A stretch of 62,877 nucleotides of DNA from CALOBA01 sp942491465 (GTDB lineage Bacteria > Pseudomonadota > Gammaproteobacteria > Chromatiales > Chromatiaceae), in the NCBI GenBank assembly GCA_942491465.1, contig CALOBA010000031.1, positions 1-62,877 of the forward strand. Direction: 5' to 3'. This document shows, piece by piece, positions 33,281 through 41,244 of this stretch (positions are counted from its first letter, which is position 1; each line of letters begins with the position of its first letter). The notes below the pieces were generated by a model. That model saw nothing but the letters and a program-made list of their open reading frames with translations, made no database searches and had not been told where the DNA came from. A program made the position numbers and the translations under genes.

Positions 33281-35959
33281 CTACAGCACCTTCGACACCA
33301 GCTTCAGACTCGGATCATTGCGATCGCTCTCGACGCGGAAACCCAGCGACTTGACCAGCGCCAGCATCCGCGTGTTGGCGCTCAGGACCTCGCCCTCCAT
33401 GATGCGCAGCCCCTTGTCGCGGGCGTTCTGCATCAGCGAGCGCATCAGCCGGGCGCCGATGCCGCGGTTGCGCTGGTCGTCGGCGACGACGATGGCGAAC
33501 TCGCAGGTATCGCCGCCGGGGTTGGTCATGTAGCGGCCGACGCCGACCTCGATCTCATGGCCGTCCTGCTCCACCACGCCGATCAGGGCCATCTCGCGGT
33601 CGTAGTCGATCTGGGTGAAGCGCACCAGCATCTCGGGGCTCAGCTCCTTGATCGCCTGCATGAAGCGGTAGTACTTGGTCTGCTCGGACAGGCCGCGGAT
33701 GAACTTCTGCTCCATCTCGGCGTCCTCCGGGCGGATCGGGCGGATGGTCAGATCGGTGCCGTCGGGCAGCGGCACGCGCTCGATCATGTGCTGCGGGTAG
33801 GGGTGGATGGCCATGTGGCCGTAGAGCTGCTGCTGCGGCGGGCGGTAGGCGACCTGGATGCGGGCGTCCACGGCGATGACGTCCAGATCGTTGCCGATCA
33901 GCGGGTTGATCTCCATGCCGATGATCTCCGGCAGCTCGCAGACCATCTCGGAGACGCGCTGGAGGATGCGCGAGAGGGCCTGGCGGTTCATCGCCGGGAT
34001 GTTGCCGATGGCGCCCATCAGCCGCGCCACGCGCGTGTGCTCGATCATGGTCTGGATGATGAACGCATTCAGCGGCGGCAGGCCGAGCGCGCGGTCCTCC
34101 AGCGCCTCGTAGTCGACGCCGCCGGCGCCGAAGCTGATCACCGGGCCGAAGATCGGGTCGCGGCCGACGCCGATCATCAGCTCGCGGGCGGCGCGGGTGG
34201 GGATCATGTGCTCGACGGTGCAGCCGTCGATGCGCGCCTCCGGCGAGAGCTTGCCGGCGCGCTCGGTCAGCTCGGTGTAGGCACGGCGCACGGCCTGGGC
34301 GTCGACAATGTTCAGGCGCACGCCGTCCACGTCGGACTTGCGCTTGATGTCCGGCGAGCTGATCTTCAGCACCACCGGGAAGCCCAGGGTCTCGGCGGCG
34401 ATCAGGGCCTCGTTCGGCGAGCGCGCCAGCACCGCCGGCGTGGTCGGGATGCGGAACGCGGAGAGCACCGCCTTGGCCTCGATGGCATTCAGCGCCCGTC
34501 GCCCCTCGGCCATCACGCCCTCGATGATCAGCCGCGAGCCGTCCAGGTCCGGCGGCAGCTGGCGCGACAACGGCCCCGGCGACTGCATCAACAGCTTCTG
34601 GTTGCGCTGCTGTTCGCCGAGGAACGACATGGCCGCCACCGCCACCTCCGGCGACTCGAAGTGCGGCACCCTGTGCTCCGAGAACAAGGCTTGGGCATCG
34701 GCAACCCGGGTCGCGCCCATCCATGAGGTCAGCACCGGCTTGCGGGTCTTCGCCGCCGCGGCGACCACCTCTTCAGCGACGGCGGTGGGATCCGACGTGG
34801 CCAATGGGGCCAGGATGCAGAGCACGCCGTCGACGCCTTCGTCGGCGATCACGGCGTCGAGCGCGGCGCGGTAGCGCTCCGCCGTGGTATCGCCGATGAC
34901 GTCCACCGGATTGCCGTGGGACCAGTGCGCCGGCAAGGCCGCCTCCAGCGACGCCCGGGTCGCGTCGGTGAACTTCGCGAGCTTGAGCCCCAACTCGACG
35001 GTGCGGTCCGCCGCCATCACGCCGGGGCCACCGCCGTTGGTGACGATGGCGATGCGGTTGCCCGCCAACCGGCGCCCGGCACCGAAGACCTGGGCGGCGG
35101 CGAACAGGTACGCGAGGCGCTCCACCTGCACCGCCCCGCCCCGCTCCAGCACCGCCCGGAAGACCTCTGAGGAGCCCACCCAGGCCCCGGTGTGGGACTT
35201 GGCCGCCCGCGACCCCGCCGGATAGAGCCCGGTCTTGACCACGATGACGGGCTTTAGGCGCGCCGCCGCCCGCAGCCCGCTCATGAACCGGCGCGCATCG
35301 CGCACGCCCTCCACGTAGAGCAATATGCTCTGGGTCTTCGGGTCCAGGGCCAGCCAATCGAGCACATCGCCGAAGTCCACGTCCGCCGCCGCCCCCAGCG
35401 AGACCACCGCCGAGAAGCCGACCCGGCGCGGCCCGGACCAATCCAGCATGGCCGTGCAGATGGCGCCGGACTGGGACACCAGCGCCACGTTGCCCGGCGG
35501 CACCTGATCATTGCCGAAACTCGCATTCAGCCCATGGGACGGCCGCAGCAGGCCGATGCAGTTCGGCCCCAACACCCGGATGCGGTTGCGCCGGGCCGCC
35601 TCCACCAGCCGCTCCTGCAGCTGCACGCCGCGATCACCGTTCTCGGCGAAGCCGGCGGAGTGCACCACCGCCGCCTTCACCCCCCAATCGCCGCACTGGT
35701 CAAGGATGCCCGGCACCTTCTCGGCCGGGGTTGCGATCAGCACCAGGTCCACGTGCTTGTCCAGCGCCGCCAGCGTCGGCCAGCAGGGACGCTCGGCTAC
35801 CCGCTCGTATTTCGGGTTGATGGCATAGCAGGGCCCTTTGAAGCCCCCGGCCAACAGGTTCCGATAGACCATGCCGCCGACGGAGCCGGGACGGTCCGAG
35901 GCGCCGAACACGGCCACCGCACTGGGCTCGAAAAGCTGGTCCATATCGGTCAAACGCAT
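33281..35959 (-). CDS. Bifunctional protein lysine acetyltransferase (Pat/PatZ type): acyl-CoA synthetase-like plus GNAT
   Basis: 892 residues, typical for PatZ/YfiQ. The start is taken at MRLTDMDQLFEPSAVAVFGA. Order: a CoA-binding domain (VFGASDRPGSVGGMVYRNL), succinyl-CoA-ligase-like domains with the His loop region replaced (KSHTGAWVGSSEVFRAVLER), an ATP-grasp half from about 480, and a C-terminal GNAT domain (about 740-892) with the acetyl-CoA loop QRNRGIGARLMRSLM. The family acetylates catalytic lysines of acyl-CoA synthetases and other proteins and is often regulated by an acetyl-CoA or cAMP signal. It is divergently oriented to a deacetylase-like gene, 364 bases away. Confidence 0.9.
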   Translation of the reverse strand: MRLTDMDQLFEPSAVAVFGASDRPGSVGGMVYRNLLAGGFKGPCYAINPKYERVAERPCWPTLAALDKHVDLVLIATPAEKVPGILDQCGDWGVKAAVVHSAGFAENGDRGVQLQERLVEAARRNRIRVLGPNCIGLLRPSHGLNASFGNDQVPPGNVALVSQSGAICTAMLDWSGPRRVGFSAVVSLGAAADVDFGDVLDWLALDPKTQSILLYVEGVRDARRFMSGLRAAARLKPVIVVKTGLYPAGSRAAKSHTGAWVGSSEVFRAVLERGGAVQVERLAYLFAAAQVFGAGRRLAGNRIAIVTNGGGPGVMAADRTVELGLKLAKFTDATRASLEAALPAHWSHGNPVDVIGDTTAERYRAALDAVIADEGVDGVLCILAPLATSDPTAVAEEVVAAAAKTRKPVLTSWMGATRVADAQALFSEHRVPHFESPEVAVAAMSFLGEQQRNQKLLMQSPGPLSRQLPPDLDGSRLIIEGVMAEGRRALNAIEAKAVLSAFRIPTTPAVLARSPNEALIAAETLGFPVVLKISSPDIKRKSDVDGVRLNIVDAQAVRRAYTELTERAGKLSPEARIDGCTVEHMIPTRAARELMIGVGRDPIFGPVISFGAGGVDYEALEDRALGLPPLNAFIIQTMIEHTRVARLMGAIGNIPAMNRQALSRILQRVSEMVCELPEIIGMEINPLIGNDLDVIAVDARIQVAYRPPQQQLYGHMAIHPYPQHMIERVPLPDGTDLTIRPIRPEDAEMEQKFIRGLSEQTKYYRFMQAIKELSPEMLVRFTQIDYDREMALIGVVEQDGHEIEVGVGRYMTNPGGDTCEFAIVVADDQRNRGIGARLMRSLMQNARDKGLRIMEGEVLSANTRMLALVKSLGFRVESDRNDPSLKLVSKVL

Positions 35960-36136
35960 AGGGGGCCCCCTCAAAAGCAAGCATTACAGGCTAAGATTGT
36001 GACTTCGGGATGACGGTCGAGAAACGCGCCCTGTGGCGACTGCCCTAACCGCAGAGACGCAAGCGCGCAGAGATTTCGCAGGGCCGCCGCCCCTCCCGTT
36101 GCCGGATAGTAGGTCGATCGAAGCGAAACCCATCGG

Positions 36137-36204
36137 ATCGGGATCGGGATCGGGATCGGGATCGGGATCGGGATCGGGATCGGGATCGGGATCGGGATCG
36201 GGAT
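36137..36204. repeat. GGATCG hexanucleotide array between pat and deacetylase genes
   Basis: About eleven perfect GGATCG units sit in the 364-bp divergent intergenic region (35960-36323). Just downstream, GATACCGATCCCGACACCGA reads as degenerate copies of the other strand. No other signal was identified in this intergenic region. Confidence 0.95.
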
Positions 36205-36323
36205 GGTAGTCTATTTCGATACCGATCCCGACACCGATAGCGAACCCGACGAACCCTCAGCCAAACCACCGGCGCCCGTATCTGGGGGTCGGCGCAAGAG
36301 CCGGAGCACACGCAGCCACGACG

Positions 36324-37256
36324 ATGAACCTTGCATACATCACCCACCACGACTGCCAGGACCACCAGATGGGCGCCCATCATGTCGAAGTGCCGGAGCG
36401 GCTGCACGCCATCGGCGATCGGCTGATCGCCTCCGGCATGGAGATGCTGATGACCCACTATGATGCCCCGCTGGCGGACCGGCAACAATTGCTGCGCGTG
36501 CATGACGCCGCCTACGTGGACATGATCTACGAGAGCGCGCCCAAGGCCGCCGACACGCTCACCTGGGTCGACGGCGACACCGCCATGTGCAGCGGCACCC
36601 TGAAGGCGGCCCTGCGCGCCGCCGGTGCCGCCTGCCTAGGCGTCGATCTGGTCATGAGCGACAAGCACCACGCCGCCTTTTGCGCCGTGCGCCCACCGGG
36701 TCACCATGCCGAGCGCCATCGCGCCATGGGCTTCTGCTTCTTCAACAACGTCGCCGTCGGCGCCGCCCATGCCATGGCCGAGCATGGTCTGACGCGCATC
36801 GCCATCGTCGACTTCGACGTCCACCACGGCAACGGCACCGAAGACATCTTCGCCAATGATGAGCGCATCCTGTTCTGCTCCAGCTTCCAGCACCCGTTCT
36901 ATCCGGGCACCGGGGCGCACAGCACCACCCCCAACGTCGCCAACATCCCGTTGCCGGCACGCACCGACGGTGCCGCCTTCCGCGCCGCCGCCGAGGAGCA
37001 CTGGCTGCCCCGCCTGGACGCCTTCGCCCCCGAGCTGATCATGATCTCCGCCGGCTTCGACGGCCACGCCGAGGACGACATGGCCCACTTCAACCTGCGC
37101 GAGCCCGACTACGCCTGGATCACCAAAGCGCTGCACGACCTGGCCGTCCGCCACGCCCACGAGCGCGTCGTCTCCTGCCTGGAAGGGGGCTACCACCTCT
37201 CCGCCCTGGGCCGCAGCGTCAGTACCCACATCGACGAGCTGATCGGCCACGGCTGA
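36324..37256 (+). CDS. Histone deacetylase-family (AcuC/HDAC-like) amidohydrolase
   Basis: 310 residues, normal length. Zinc-dependent deacylase of acetyl-lysine or acetylpolyamine type. Visible family motifs: HPERL-like VEVPERLHAIGDRL, the catalytic His pair in RPPGHHAERHRAMGFCFFNN, zinc ligands in IVDFDVHHGNGTEDIF (Asp, His) and the Asp in ISAGFDGHAEDD, and the C-terminal LEGGYHL (Tyr transition-state residue). Cytoplasmic, no signal peptide. It faces the Pat-type acetyltransferase across the GGATCG repeat, which suggests reversible lysine acetylation as in AcuA/AcuC or Pat/CobB systems. Its real substrate is not shown by the sequence. Confidence 0.92.
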   Translation: MNLAYITHHDCQDHQMGAHHVEVPERLHAIGDRLIASGMEMLMTHYDAPLADRQQLLRVHDAAYVDMIYESAPKAADTLTWVDGDTAMCSGTLKAALRAAGAACLGVDLVMSDKHHAAFCAVRPPGHHAERHRAMGFCFFNNVAVGAAHAMAEHGLTRIAIVDFDVHHGNGTEDIFANDERILFCSSFQHPFYPGTGAHSTTPNVANIPLPARTDGAAFRAAAEEHWLPRLDAFAPELIMISAGFDGHAEDDMAHFNLREPDYAWITKALHDLAVRHAHERVVSCLEGGYHLSALGRSVSTHIDELIGHG

Positions 37257-37278
37257 GGCCCCCGGGGGTTCCGCATTG

Positions 37279-38016
37279 GTGATCGCAGGCATCGATCTGG
37301 CGTGGCAAAGCGAGCGCAACACCACCGCCGTCGCGGTCGGGGAGATCCGCGCCGGCAGCCTGCATCTGGTTGCCGCCGACGACAACCTGGCGTCCCTTGC
37401 AGCGGTGCAGGCGGCCCTGTCCTCCCATGGGGGCATCCGCGGCATCGCCATCGATGCGCCGTTGATCATCCCCAACCAGACCGGTCAGCGCCCCTGCGAG
37501 CGGCTGCTCAGCCGTGCCTACGGCGCGCGCAAGGCCGGCTGCCATCCGGCCAACCTGTCGCTGTATCCGGATGCCGCCAGCGTGCGTCTCGCCCGCCACC
37601 TGGGCAGCCTGGGCTTCGCGCACCTTGCCGCACCCGAGGCGCGCTGGCAGCTTGAATGCTATCCGCATCCGGCGCTGATCGAGATCTTCGGTCTCCCGGA
37701 GCGCCTGTACTACAAAAAGGGCAAGGTTGCGCAGCGCCGCGCCGGCCAATCTCGACTCTCGAGACTCATCGCCAGCCTACAGCGCAGCGAGGTCCTGCCC
37801 CTGCGCATCAATGCGGCGCTGCTGCCGCGGCTCCACCCGGACCGCCCGTCGAGCCTTAGGGGGCATGCGTTGAAGCGCAACGAGGACCTACTCGATGCCA
37901 TCATCTGCCTCTACGTCGCCGGACTCTACGCCCTGGGCATCCGCGAGCGAATCTACGGCGATACCGCATCGGGCTACATCTACGTGCCCGAGCGGCGATG
38001 CGTATCCACCGAATAG
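37279..38016 (+). CDS. DUF429 family protein (predicted RNase H-like fold)
   Basis: 245 residues from GTG; a TTG one codon earlier is equally possible. The N-terminus VIAGIDLAWQSERNTTAVAV carries the GIDLAW Asp signature of DUF429, followed by GIAIDAPLIIPNQTGQRPCE (second Asp), RKAGCHPANLSLYPDA, LECYPHPALIEIFGL, KRNEDLLDAIICLYVAGLY (acidic pair) and a C-terminal GYIYVPE. The Asp/Asp/Glu arrangement suggests a nuclease-like fold but no activity is known to me. It lies 22 bases after the deacetylase stop, so is likely cotranscribed. Confidence 0.8.
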   Translation: MIAGIDLAWQSERNTTAVAVGEIRAGSLHLVAADDNLASLAAVQAALSSHGGIRGIAIDAPLIIPNQTGQRPCERLLSRAYGARKAGCHPANLSLYPDAASVRLARHLGSLGFAHLAAPEARWQLECYPHPALIEIFGLPERLYYKKGKVAQRRAGQSRLSRLIASLQRSEVLPLRINAALLPRLHPDRPSSLRGHALKRNEDLLDAIICLYVAGLYALGIRERIYGDTASGYIYVPERRCVSTE

Positions 38017-38025
38017 ACCCACCCG

Positions 38026-38589
38026 ATGTATCCCACGGAGCCCATGCCCCTGCCCACCGATCCGACCCACCCCTTGCGCTACCACCCTTTCTACTGCGAA
38101 GAGAACGCCTGGTGGCTCTGCGCCGAGCCGGCCTTGGGGCTCGGTCCGCATCAGGCGCTGTTCATCTCCGGCCTGGCCGGGCACTGCCCGTTCCTGCACC
38201 AACGCGCCGTTGCCCGCGGCGAGGTGCTTTGGTGGGACTACCACTGCGTGGTGCTCGACGGCAGCAAACGCATCTGGGACCTGGACAGCCGGCTGCCGTT
38301 GCCCTGCCCCGGGCTCGACTGGCTGGACCGGACCTTTGCGTTTGCCGAGGCGCAGCCGGAGCCTTGGCGACCGCGGTTTCGGTTGGTCGCGGCAGGCGCA
38401 TTCCGCGCACATTTCGCCAGCGATCGGCGGCACATGCGCAACGAGGACGGTAGCTGGGGCAGACCGCCCCCACCCTGGCCCGCCATCGGCGAGGGCTGGA
38501 ACCTGGATGCCTATCGCGATGTGGAGGCCGCGGGGCCGGGGGAGCTGCTGGATTGCGATGGGTTGCGGACGCGGTTGCGCCTGGGCTGA
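38026..38589 (+). CDS. Protein N-terminal glutamine amidohydrolase (NTAQ1-like)
   Basis: 187 residues. It hydrolyses N-terminal Gln to Glu in proteins, a step that feeds N-degron pathways. It lines up with human NTAQ1: Cys24 in HPFYCEENAWWLC, catalytic His in WWDYHCVVLDG, Asp in IWDLDSRLPLPCPGLDW, and the FASDRRHMRNEDGSWGRPPP and PWPAIGEGWNLDAY blocks. Full length for the family, with a shorter N-terminus. An internal ATG at 38044 is an alternative start. It is ten bases downstream of the DUF429 gene. Bacterial members are uncommon; a partner leucyl/arginyl transferase is not in this window. Confidence 0.9.
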   Translation: MYPTEPMPLPTDPTHPLRYHPFYCEENAWWLCAEPALGLGPHQALFISGLAGHCPFLHQRAVARGEVLWWDYHCVVLDGSKRIWDLDSRLPLPCPGLDWLDRTFAFAEAQPEPWRPRFRLVAAGAFRAHFASDRRHMRNEDGSWGRPPPPWPAIGEGWNLDAYRDVEAAGPGELLDCDGLRTRLRLG

Positions 38590-38676
38590 TCGGCTGTTGC
38601 ATTGCGCCGTTGCGGTGCTCTTTTCATCTTGAACAAACTGTCGAAGAAATTTCGATATCGTTGTCCTCTGTCGCTG

Positions 38677-38762
<86 letters not shown>

Positions 38763-39002
38763 ACAGCCCTCGAGCAGGTTCTTCGGTTCAGGCTGCGCCG
38801 GGCTAGGCTTGAGGCATTGCGGCGGTCTGTCGCGGCCACGGCGATATGAGCCCGGCCGCGCGGGCCAATCCGTTCGCTTCGACGCCCGCGAGCCGGCGTA
38901 GTATGCTCGCCGCATTACCGTCGGGTTGCACTGGTCCAGACCCGGCCGGACTTGCAACCTTCGGTTCAATCACCCAATCGATCGCGAGATGTCCACCACA
39001 CC

Positions 39003-39797
39003 ATGGCCCTGCAACCTGTTCCCCGGGCCGTCCGCGCGGTCGGGCTTGCGCTGCTGCTCTGCGCCCTGCCCTGGCTCGACGCGCACGCTCGGGAGGCGTC
39101 GGCCATGAGCCACGACCCAACGACCATGCAGGCGGCGCGCGCGCGCCTGATCGCTGAGGTCGAGCGCGAGGTCAAATCGACCCGCGACTACCTGGGCACC
39201 GATCGGCTCGATCCCGCAGTGATCCAAGCCCTGGGCACGGTGCCGCGGCACCGCTTCGTGCCGTCGGGGCTGTGGGCGCAGGCCTATGCCAACCATCCGC
39301 TGCCCATCGGTCGCGGGCAGACCATCTCCCAGCCCTACATCGTCGCCATCATGAGCCAGCTGCTCGGGGTCGACCCCGGGGATCGGGTGTTCGAGCTGGG
39401 CACCGGTTCCGGCTATCAGGCGGCGGTGCTGGCGGCCATGGGGGTGGAGGTCTACAGCGTCGAGATCGTCCCCGAACTGGCGGAGCAGGCGGCGGCAACG
39501 CTGGCCGAGCTGGGCTACGACAAGGTGCGGGTTCGCGCCGGCGACGGCTACGCCGGCTGGCCCGAGGCGGCCCCCTTCGACGGCATCATCGTCACCGCCG
39601 CCGGCCCGGAGATCCCGCCGGCGCTGGCCGCGCAGCTCGCCGTCGGCGGCCGCATGTTGATCCCCCTCGGCGCCGAACACGAGGTCCAAACCCTGACCGT
39701 GGTGACCAAGCAGGCCGACGGCAGCCTGCGCACCCGCGAGGCGCTGCCGGTGCGCTTCGTGCCCATCACCGGGTCCATGGTGCCGGACGAGCGCTGA
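39003..39797 (+). CDS. pcm: Protein-L-isoaspartate O-methyltransferase, probably exported
   Basis: 264 residues. Repairs isoaspartyl residues using S-adenosylmethionine. The methyltransferase signature is clear: VPRHRFVPSGLWAQAYANHP, LPIGRGQTISQPYIVAIMSQ, motif I VFELGTGSGYQAAVLAAMG and VYSVEIVPELAEQA. The start at MALQPVPRAVRAVG is chosen because it precedes a hydrophobic stretch (LALLLCALPWLDAHA) that looks like a cleavable signal peptide. This gives about 35 residues more than the cytoplasmic Pcm of E. coli and suggests a periplasmic form. It is followed 41 bases later by manA. Confidence 0.9.
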   Translation: MALQPVPRAVRAVGLALLLCALPWLDAHAREASAMSHDPTTMQAARARLIAEVEREVKSTRDYLGTDRLDPAVIQALGTVPRHRFVPSGLWAQAYANHPLPIGRGQTISQPYIVAIMSQLLGVDPGDRVFELGTGSGYQAAVLAAMGVEVYSVEIVPELAEQAAATLAELGYDKVRVRAGDGYAGWPEAAPFDGIIVTAAGPEIPPALAAQLAVGGRMLIPLGAEHEVQTLTVVTKQADGSLRTREALPVRFVPITGSMVPDER

Positions 39798-39838
39798 CCA
39801 TCCCGGCCGCGGCCCCCCGCCCGAACAGAGATCCCGAC

Positions 39839-41146
39839 ATGCCCGCTGTGCACCCCCCGTCCGGACCGATCGAGGTCATCGACCACGCCATCGCCGACCT
39901 CGCCCGCCACCCGAGGGCGGTGCCGCTGCAATGCCGCATCCAGCACTACGCCTGGGGCGACCCGAACTTCATCCCGACGCTGATCGGCGACCCGAACCTG
40001 GCACGACGCCCCTTCGCCGAGCTGTGGATCGGCGCCCACCCCCAGCTACCCGCCACGGCGCTGATCGATGGCATCCCGGTGGCCCTCGACCGCCTCATCG
40101 CCGCCGCCCCGGAGGCAATCCTCGGCGCCGAGGGCATGGCCGCCTTCGGCCCGCAGCTGCCGTTCCTGCTCAAGGTGCTGGCCGCGGCCCACCCGCTATC
40201 GATCCAGGTCCATCCAGACCTGGCGCAGGCGCGCGCCGGCTTTGCGCGCGAAGACGCCGCCGGCATCCCCCGCGACGCCCCCCAGCGCAACTATCGCGAC
40301 CCCATGCACAAGCCCGAGCTGCTGGTGGCGCTGACCGATTTCTACGCCCTGTGCGGCTTCCGCCCCCTCGACGCCATCGCGCGCACCCTGGAGGAGACGC
40401 CCGAGCTTGCCGAGGAGTCGGCCGGCTTCGATGCCACGGAGGCCGGGCTGCGAACGCTCTACCGCCACCTGATGCGGCTGCCGCAGCACCGCGTCGATGC
40501 GGTGCTGGTCCCGCTGATCGCGCGCTTGAAGCACGCGGCGCGCCGCCAGGCATTCACACTCGACGATTATCGCCACTGGCTGCTGCGCGCGGACCGGGAG
40601 TTCTCGATCCCGCCCCGGCGCGACCGCGGGCTGTTCTCGCTGCTGCTGTTGAACCTGGTGCACCTGCACCCCGGCCAAGGGATGTTTCTTGAGTCCGGCG
40701 CGCTGCATGCCTACCTCGGCGGCGCCGGGGTCGAGCTGATGGCGAACTCCAACAACGTGCTGCGCGGGGGGCTGACGCCGAAGCACATCGACGTGGAGGA
40801 GCTGCTCGCGGTCATCCGCACCGATGCCGGCCCGGCGCCCATCATCGAACCCGATGCGCCACCGCAGACCGATGAGCGCAACCCGAGCCCGCTCTGCTAT
40901 CGGGCCGCGGCACCGGAGTTCGCCCTGCAGCGCTGGGACCTGCACCCCGGCCGACCGGTGGAGCTGGCGCCGCGGCGGGTTACCCTGGGGCTGGTGACCG
41001 AAGGCCAGGTCAGCGCCCGTTGTCCCGACCACAGCCCGCTGCGGCTGCCGCGGGGGGGCAGCTTCCTGCTGCCCGCTGCCGCAAGCATCGAGCTTAGCTG
41101 CGACGCCGACGCGACGCTGTATATCGCCCGCGAGCCAGAGCTTTAG
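39839..41146 (+). CDS. manA: Mannose-6-phosphate isomerase, type I
   Basis: 435 residues; zinc-dependent isomerase linking fructose-6-phosphate and mannose-6-phosphate, cytoplasmic. Zinc ligands: Gln and His in HPLSIQVHPD, Glu in MHKPELLVAL and His in GALHAYLGG. Other family blocks: IQHYAWGDPNFIPTL, LPFLLKVLAAA, NSNNVLRGGLTPKHID. The N-terminal about 30 residues are an extra tail, and the ATG at 39839 is the only good start. It shares its last base with the 99-bp palindromic element. It probably forms a unit with pcm. Confidence 0.95.
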   Translation: MPAVHPPSGPIEVIDHAIADLARHPRAVPLQCRIQHYAWGDPNFIPTLIGDPNLARRPFAELWIGAHPQLPATALIDGIPVALDRLIAAAPEAILGAEGMAAFGPQLPFLLKVLAAAHPLSIQVHPDLAQARAGFAREDAAGIPRDAPQRNYRDPMHKPELLVALTDFYALCGFRPLDAIARTLEETPELAEESAGFDATEAGLRTLYRHLMRLPQHRVDAVLVPLIARLKHAARRQAFTLDDYRHWLLRADREFSIPPRRDRGLFSLLLLNLVHLHPGQGMFLESGALHAYLGGAGVELMANSNNVLRGGLTPKHIDVEELLAVIRTDAGPAPIIEPDAPPQTDERNPSPLCYRAAAPEFALQRWDLHPGRPVELAPRRVTLGLVTEGQVSARCPDHSPLRLPRGGSFLLPAAASIELSCDADATLYIAREPEL

Positions 41147-41244
41147 TCAAGGTTCAGAAACAAGTGGTGCAGACGCAACCACGAAATGGCCAATCAAAAG
41201 GTTCAGCGAGCGGGCGTCTGCGCCACTTGTTTCTGAACCGATCC
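41146..41244. repeat. 99-bp palindromic MITE-like element, copy B
   Basis: Same element as 18772-18870 in reverse orientation, with about 25-bp ends (TTCAGAAACAAGTGGTGCAG and its complement). It fills the whole gap between the convergent manA and mrcA stops, and its long hairpin could serve as a bidirectional terminator. Confidence 0.9.

Noticed and set aside
36203..36463. Small frame with an acidic start (VVYFDTDPDTDSEPDEP) before the deacetylase gene
   Set aside because: It overlaps the deacetylase coding region in another frame, and its acidic part is degenerate repeat sequence.
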